NCBI GenBank assembly: GCA_963555705.1
Contig: OY743176.1
Span: 38,114,497-38,178,496, forward strand
Origin: Ligustrum vulgare
Taxonomy: Eukaryota; Streptophyta; Magnoliopsida; Lamiales; Oleaceae
Direction of reading: 5' to 3'
Length of the DNA stretch: 64,000 nucleotides
How positions within the stretch are numbered: the stretch's first letter is position 1; every line of letters begins with the position of its first letter. The position numbers were made by a program, and so were the translations under genes. The notes beneath the pieces are model-generated. The model saw nothing but the letters and a program-made list of their open reading frames with translations, was not told the DNA's origin and ran no database searches. Of the stretch, positions 58,721 to 64,000 are shown piece by piece.

Positions 58721-59003
58721 TTCGATATCTGATCTTTGTAGTGCTCATTCTTTGGAAGAAGTACTTTTATTGAAGGGGACTGAATGATGGGCCTCGTTAA
58801 AACCTTATTCAGAAAAACCATTGGGAAAAAATCTGGGCAAGGAAAAAGAGTACCCGTCCCTGATACTAAAAGAAAAAATAATGGGCAGGCAGGCCCGACC
58901 ATAATATTCAATGATGGACGTGCAAGTCCGAAAGTAAAATAAAAATGGGCGCGCAGGCCCGACCTCACTAGGACTGAATGACTTGATATCAATAGAAATA
59001 TGA

Positions 59004-60454
59004 TTACTTGTAGTATGGCTTCAAGTTCTCTACGTTCCATGGCCGAGGAAGGGGTTTTGAATCCATTGTGTGGAGGCTGTATGAGCCCTTGCCCACCTTT
59101 CGGATGACTTCATAAGGTCCTTCCCAAATAGGTCCAAGTTTCCCTGGTTGATGACCGGCAGCCTCACTGCGGCGAAGGACGAGATCTCCCATTCTGAATT
59201 CCCTCTTCTTTACTCGAATATTGAACTTCTTAGACATGGCTTGTTGGTAAGCTGCTATTCTTAATGATGCATTTTCCCTAACTTCTTCTAGAAAATCCAG
59301 AATTTCTCTCTGTCCTTCGATGTGGTCGGGAGAGCCTGTGGCCATAGCACGGAAGCTTGGAACAGTTACTTCTACAGGAACAGCGGCTTCCATCCCGAAG
59401 GCAAGCATGAATGGGGTTTCCCCCATCACTGTTTTGAACGTGGTTTGGTTGGTCTCAAGTACTTCTGGGAGAAGATCGGGCCAATCTCCCTTGGCACTGC
59501 CAAGGTGAGTCTTCAAGTCTTGTAAGATGTGCCCGTTTGTAACTTCAGCTAGCCCATTACTCTGCGGGTGCGAAACGGATGTCAACCTGTGTTCTATTCC
59601 CAGATTCTTACAGAATTGCTTGAAGGCTTGGCACTCAAATTGACGCCCGTTATCTGTTATTAATGTCTTGGGAAGACCAAAATGGCAAACTATTGATTTC
59701 CACACAAATGCTTCCAACTTTTGTTCTGTGATCACGGCTAGCGGTTCGGCTTCTACCCACTTAGTGAAGTATTCCACTGCAACTGCCAAAAACTTGACTT
59801 GACCCCGGGATATAGGGAAAGGTCCGAGTATGTCGATTCCCCATTGGGCGAAAGGGTATGGGCACAATATTGAGGATAGCTCTTCCTCGGGTTGATGTAA
59901 TCGGGCTGCGAATCTTTGGCACTTATCACAGGCTTTCACATAACTAAGGGCGTCTTTCTTCATATTTGGCCAGTAGTACCTGTATCTTATCAATTTCAGT
60001 GCTAGAGCTCTTGCTCCCTGTGTCGTCCACAAATTCCTTCATGAACCTCGGCCATAGCAAGAGCTGCTTCTTTTGGAGTTAGGCATCGCAGATAAGGAAG
60101 TGTAAAGCTTCGGTGGAACAAGGTATTCTGCAGCAAGGTATATCTCGGAGCTCTTGCTTTGATTTTTCTGGCCTCTACTCTGTCATCTGGAAACTTTCCT
60201 GATGTTAGATATTCAATTATTGGATCCATCCAACTGGGCTCTTGATTTGAAATATCCATGACCTCGGGTTGTTGTACGATACTAGGCTCACGAAGAGTTT
60301 GTACGAACACGGTCCTATCCAGGTGATCTAGATTGGAAGAAGTAAGTCTTGACAAAGCATCCGCTTTGTGATTGGCGGACCTCGGAATTTTGTTTATGCA
60401 GCAAGACTTGAACTTTCTTTGCAAGTCCAAGACCATCATCCTGTAAGATAACAT
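59004..60454 (-). pseudogene. Tat integrase region (with RNase H tail)
   Basis: Minus strand. The block 60,454-60,030 reads from the end of RNase H (NHKADALSRL) through the connection to the HHCC zinc-binding start. A frame change near 60,020 leads to the main block: HHCC remainder (VKACDKCQRFA), catalytic core with WGIDILGPFP, LITDNGRQFE and SHPQSNGLAEVTN (Asp, Asp, Glu all present), then a GPF/Y-like module (GPIWEGPYEV) and the TGA-free natural end at TAA/TAG near 59,004. No chromodomain, as expected for Tat. Confidence 0.88.
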
Positions 60455-60947
60455 TTTCTCATCTTTTGCTTCAAAAGTGCGTTTACCTGTTCTACCACCA
60501 ATTGTGAATCACTAAGGACCTTGACATGCTCGACCCCTAGATGTGGAGCTGCTTGAAGTCCAGCAATTACGACCTCGTACTCTGCATCATTATTGGTTGC
60601 TGGGAAGTCAAACTGTATTGCACACTGAATTTCCATTGTGCCATCATCTTTCTTTAATATGATTCCGGCCCCCGAGCCCGCAGCATTCGATGCTCCATCC
60701 ACTTGCAAGGTCCATGTTGTCTCTTCCCGGTCATGACCTGTCGGCCCCCGAGGTCTTGGTGTGAGTTCGGCGACAAAGTCGGCCAAGACTTGTGTTTTGA
60801 TGGAAGGTCGAGGTTTGAACTCGATGTCATTCTCCCCGAGCTCGATTGACCACTTCAGTAGACGACCGGATACATCTGGTTTCTGCATGATTTGCTTCAA
60901 GGGCTGATTTTTGAGGACAATTATTGCATGGGCTTGAAAGTATGGTC
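60436..60947 (-). pseudogene. Tat RNase H
   Basis: Contains TWTLQVDGASNAAGSGAGII, the start of an archaeal-type RNase H known as the second RNase H of Tat elements, then TNNDAEYEVVIAGL and VLSDSQLVVEQVN with conserved acidic residues. Frame changes near 60,950 (from RT) and 60,470 (to integrase) isolate it. Confidence 0.85.
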
Positions 60948-61965
60948 TTAACTTTCTTGCTGGGTAAGTGCGAGTTGCTCTGCCAATGTATATTGAGTTT
61001 CTGCTTCCAACATCATCTTACTAACATAATATATAGGCTTTTGAGTCTTCTCTTCCTCTTTAACCAAAACGACGCTCACAACATGATCTGACACTGCTAG
61101 ATATAAGAACAGATTGTCCCCTGGATTCGGCTTTACCAGTATCGGAGGTGTACCCAAGTATTCTTTCAATTTCCTGAAGGAAACCTCACATTCCTCGTCC
61201 CATTTGAAGTCTTTGTTTCCTCGAAGAGTTTTGAAGAAGGGGAAACATTTGTCCGCTGCCTTTGACATAAATCTACCTAATGCTGCTACTCTTCCTGTTA
61301 ATTTATGTACTTCCCTGATGTTTCGGGGAGGTTCCATTGAAGCTAGGGCTGAAATTTTATCTGAATTAGCTTCGATATCTCTCTGAGTGATCATGAATCC
61401 TAAGAAATTTACCGAGCCCACCCCGAAGATGCACTTTGCAGGATTCAGTTTCATCCGATGTTTTCTAAGTGTATTGAATATGTCCTCAAGGTCAGCATTG
61501 TGGTCTTTCTTTCTTGAGCTTTTTACAACCATGTCATCAACGTAGACTTCAATGTTAAGCCCAATGTGTCGGGAGAAGACCATGTTGACCAACCTTTGAT
61601 ATGTGGCTCCAGCATTCTTCAATCCAAACGGCATGACCTTGTAGCAGTATATTCCTTCATCTGCCATGAAGGAAGTTTTTTCCTGATCTTTCTGTGCCAT
61701 CCGAATCTGATGATATCCCGAGAAGGCGTCTAGGAAGCTGTAAAGTTCGGACCCTGATGTGGAATCCACCAACCTGTCGATCCTGGGGAGAGGATAACTG
61801 TCTTTTGGACATGCCTTATTCAAATCAGTGAAGTCTATACAAACTCGCCACTTCCCATTTGGCTTCTTTACCAAGACCACATTGGCTAGCCACTCTGGAT
61901 ACTTCACTTCTTTGATGAATCCTGCTTTCAAGAGTTTATCTATTTCCTCTTTATTATCTGCCTCC
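60948..61965 (-). pseudogene. Tat reverse transcriptase
   Basis: Contains LVKKPNGKWRVCIDFTDLNK, SFLDAFSGYHQI, KVMPFGLKNAGATYQRLVN and the YVDDM active site at 61,545-61,531, followed by the thumb and the start of the degenerate first RNase H (LFLYLAVSDHVVSVVLV). A frame change near 61,955 separates it from the protease block. Confidence 0.92.
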
Positions 61966-63019
61966 TTTCTGTGGAAAACTGTCTTCTTCCCTGTTTTACG
62001 AGCTTTTTGTCGGACATGACGTTGAGCCTGTGTTCGAAGAGCTCGGGATCTATCCCGTGCATATCTTCTGCACTCCATGCAAAAACATCGATATTCTTCT
62101 TTAAACACTGTGACAACTCTTCCTTCATCATTTTGGGGAGCTCTTTCCCAATTGTGAAGCTCTTCCCTTCTGAGACATCAACCTCTTCCAGGTCCTCTAC
62201 TAGCGACATTCTTTCTTCAAGAGGAAGTTCTATTGACATCAGATCTGTCTTATTTTTTCCAATGCAGTTGATGTAGCAACTTCTGGCTACCGATTGATTT
62301 CCCTGAATAGTTTCTATGCCTGCAGAAGTTGGGAACTTGATTTCCAGGTGATAAGTTGACACTACAGCTTTGAGGCTATTCAGGAATGGCCTTCCCAAGA
62401 TAGCATTGTAGGCCATAGGAGTTTTGACGACTTGGAACGGAGTCATCTTTCGTTTCTCTTCTGATCCTAGTGAAGTGGGAAGGTCAATTAGGCCTTCGGG
62501 TTTCACGGTTCCTCCTCCAAACCCAGTTAGGGGAGTAATGACCTGTCGAAGCCGATCTTTGGGAAGTTGCATTTGATTGAAAGCTTCCAAGGAAAGAACG
62601 TTGGCTGCGCTCCCGTTGTCAACTAGCACCCTCCTGACATCAAAATTGGCGATTGTTGCACTGATAACAACAACATCGTCATGAGGATACGAAATCCCTT
62701 CCATGTCAGCATTGCTGAAGCTGATGTTGTTCGAGATCTCCAGGTCATGACATCCCGACCTTTCTTCCCGATCACTCAGTGCACGGGCATGGTTCTTTCG
62801 TGCATTATTCGAATCACCTCCAGATGCTATTCCTCCGACGATAAAATTTATGGTGCCAGTGGATCTGGTATTCTCTTCCCCTTTTCCATGCTCTTTATCG
62901 TCTCTCTTTATGTAGTGCCCCAGGAAGCCCCTTTTTATGAGGGCTTCTATCTCCTGTTTCAAAGTTCTGCATTCATCCGTGGTATGGCCCGGGCTCTTGT
63001 GAAAGTCACAATACTTATA
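61940..63019 (-). pseudogene. Gag zinc knuckle and Tat aspartic protease
   Basis: Follows the gag frame after one in-frame TGA. Zinc knuckle-like KYCDFHKSPGHTTDEC right after the stop (63,012-62,965). Protease active site RRVLVDNGSAANVLSLEAF (near 62,635-62,580), DNG in place of DSG/DTG, flap-like segment, then YNAILGRPFLNSL near 62,400. The C-terminal 90 residues lead into RT. Confidence 0.85.
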
Positions 63020-63958
63020 TCAATTTTTTTCGTCGATCTTCCCTTTGATAGGCTTGGGCCATCGCAAGTCTTCACGTCCTTTGATTTCCATGAGAATGTG
63101 GGATCGGGGTGCGTTTAGCGGAGTTAAACTCTGATGCCCATTGCTATTCCCCTTCGAGTTAGTTCGGGAAGAATTCTTCTCATCTTCCTGTCTTGACCTT
63201 TTATTCCCGTGCCTTGTTGATTGTGAAGATTGTGCTACTGCTCCATGCCCTTGATCCTGTGCCCGAACTGAAAAAAGTGTTTCCTGCATGTTTATGTACT
63301 TTTCTGCTCTTCGGATAAGCTCTGTTACATTTGATGGTGGGTTCTTGGATAGGGACATTCTGAATTTTTGGCCTCGAATGGCCAAGGTAAGGGCTAAAAT
63401 TGCTGATGATATATGGAGATCTGGAATCTGAAGTCTTTCAACGTTAAACCGAGTCATGAACTCTCGCAGCGTCTCATTCTGAGCTTGCTTTAACTGCTTG
63501 AGGGATGCGGCGGTCTTCTTGATTATTTTGCTACTTGCAAAGAAAGCAGTGAACTTCTCAGTAAGATCTGCAAAGGAAGAGATGGATCCTGGAGGTATTG
63601 TAGAAAACCAGTCTCGAGCTGAATTTGTCAAGGTTTGAGGGAAGGCCTTGCACAAAATCTGATCTGGTGCATTCTGCATGTCCATGACATCAGTGTAGGT
63701 ATTCAAGTGGTTGTTAGGATCTGTTGTTCCATCGTATTCCTTTATTCGAGGATATTTAAATTGATCTGGAAAGGGAAAGGATGTTATTTTAGGAGTAAAG
63801 GGGGTTCTTCTCACGAATGACGTCTGACCCTGGGTGTTCTGTCGTATTCCATCAGCAATTCCTTCCTGAATGATTCTTGAGAGCTCTTGCTGTGTCAAGT
63901 TGGCAGATCCTTCTGTCATCGGATGGGCACCCCTCATCCCCGGAGAGTTGTCAGCCAT
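63020..63958 (-). CDS. Tat gag (capsid)
   Basis: ATG 63,958-63,956, 312 codons, ends at TGA 63,022-63,020, which is in frame with the downstream knuckle and protease and so is probably a mutation of a sense codon. Retrotransposon gag domain: DPNNHLNTYTDVMDMQNAPD, CKAFPQTLTNSARDWFSTIP, SFADLTEKFTAFF, QNETLREFMTRFN. A basic Ser/Arg/Lys-rich tail follows. The protein packages element RNA in cytoplasmic particles. Apart from the stop the frame is clean. Confidence 0.9.
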   Translation of the reverse strand: MADNSPGMRGAHPMTEGSANLTQQELSRIIQEGIADGIRQNTQGQTSFVRRTPFTPKITSFPFPDQFKYPRIKEYDGTTDPNNHLNTYTDVMDMQNAPDQILCKAFPQTLTNSARDWFSTIPPGSISSFADLTEKFTAFFASSKIIKKTAASLKQLKQAQNETLREFMTRFNVERLQIPDLHISSAILALTLAIRGQKFRMSLSKNPPSNVTELIRRAEKYINMQETLFSVRAQDQGHGAVAQSSQSTRHGNKRSRQEDEKNSSRTNSKGNSNGHQSLTPLNAPRSHILMEIKGREDLRWPKPIKGKIDEKN

Positions 63959-64000
63959 AGGATTAGCTGACTGGAGATCTTCCCGAGGAATTGTGCCTGG
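63959..64000 (-). other. 5' leader of the Tat element
   Basis: Sequence upstream of gag; the primer site and 5' LTR are outside the window. Confidence 0.6.

Larger units (their letters stand above)
55102..64000 (-). mobile_element. Tat-lineage Ty3/gypsy retrotransposon, 5' end beyond the window
   Basis: Minus strand order: gag (63,958), protease, RT, RNase H, integrase (to 59,004), then a 3' region with tandem repeats and an antisense gene, a polypurine tract (GCACGGGGGCC, 55,813-55,803) and a 3' LTR. The large size, the RT/RNase H sequence type and an extra antisense ORF between pol and the 3' LTR are marks of the Tat lineage. Several frame breaks inactivate pol, but all catalytic motifs inspected are intact, so decay is recent. 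Confidence 0.85.

Overview
The window looks like transposon-dense, AT-rich nuclear DNA of a flowering plant, probably a eudicot. The evidence is a plant pararetrovirus copy, several plant Ty3/gypsy lineages (Athila, Tat and a chromodomain Tekay/Del-like clade), CACTA, MULE/FAR1-type and MITE elements, and a LINE remnant. I see no intact host gene, tRNA or rRNA gene. The species cannot be named from this sequence. Almost every coding region is broken by stops or frameshifts, many of them CG to TG/CA, as expected in methylated heterochromatin.

Layout, left to right. 1-464: end of a CACTA transposon. 738-8,763 (minus): decayed endogenous caulimovirid with the gene order coat protein, zinc knuckle, movement protein, protease, reverse transcriptase, RNase H, transactivator-like protein; it most resembles the cavemovirus/solendovirus layout. 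9.1-9.8 kb: possible host gene fragments. 10.9-12.9 kb (minus): broken FAR1/FRS-type transposase. 13.07-21.35 kb (plus): an Athila-like element with gag and protease only, its gag split by a 1.9-kb solo LTR (target duplication CAATG). 21.6-25.8 kb (plus): 3' end of a chromodomain gypsy element with its 2.7-kb LTR, then a related decayed LTR to about 28.36 kb. 28.4-31.7 kb (plus): CACTA element with TNP2 and Ulp1-like remnants. 31.95-40.5 kb: a second CACTA derivative, entered by a 4.2-kb gag-protease-only LTR element (32,570-36,814, target duplication GATCC) and by a 3.0-kb solo LTR (37,055-40,099, CCACG). 40.6-47.5 kb: MULE with a deleted catalytic core, entered by a 2.5-kb solo LTR (44,228-46,686, ATTTC). 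47.5-52.7 kb: LTR, MITE, Athila, 5S-like, trinucleotide and LINE fragments. 52.8-55.1 kb: a possible host gene 3' end and AT-rich tandem repeats. 55.1-64.0 kb (minus): most of a Tat-lineage gypsy element, cut by the window edge, which carries on its opposite strand a three-exon gene with its own TATA box.

The most interesting points are: (1) a palindrome array in the LTRs of the gag-protease element, ten TTACGGCCGTAA-like sites mostly about 21 bp apart; (2) two protease-like domains in tandem across the movement-protein/polymerase boundary of the pararetrovirus; (3) the spliced antisense gene of the Tat element with its own promoter-like sequence, next to a 49/98-bp nascent satellite; (4) exact nested insertions that give a relative chronology.
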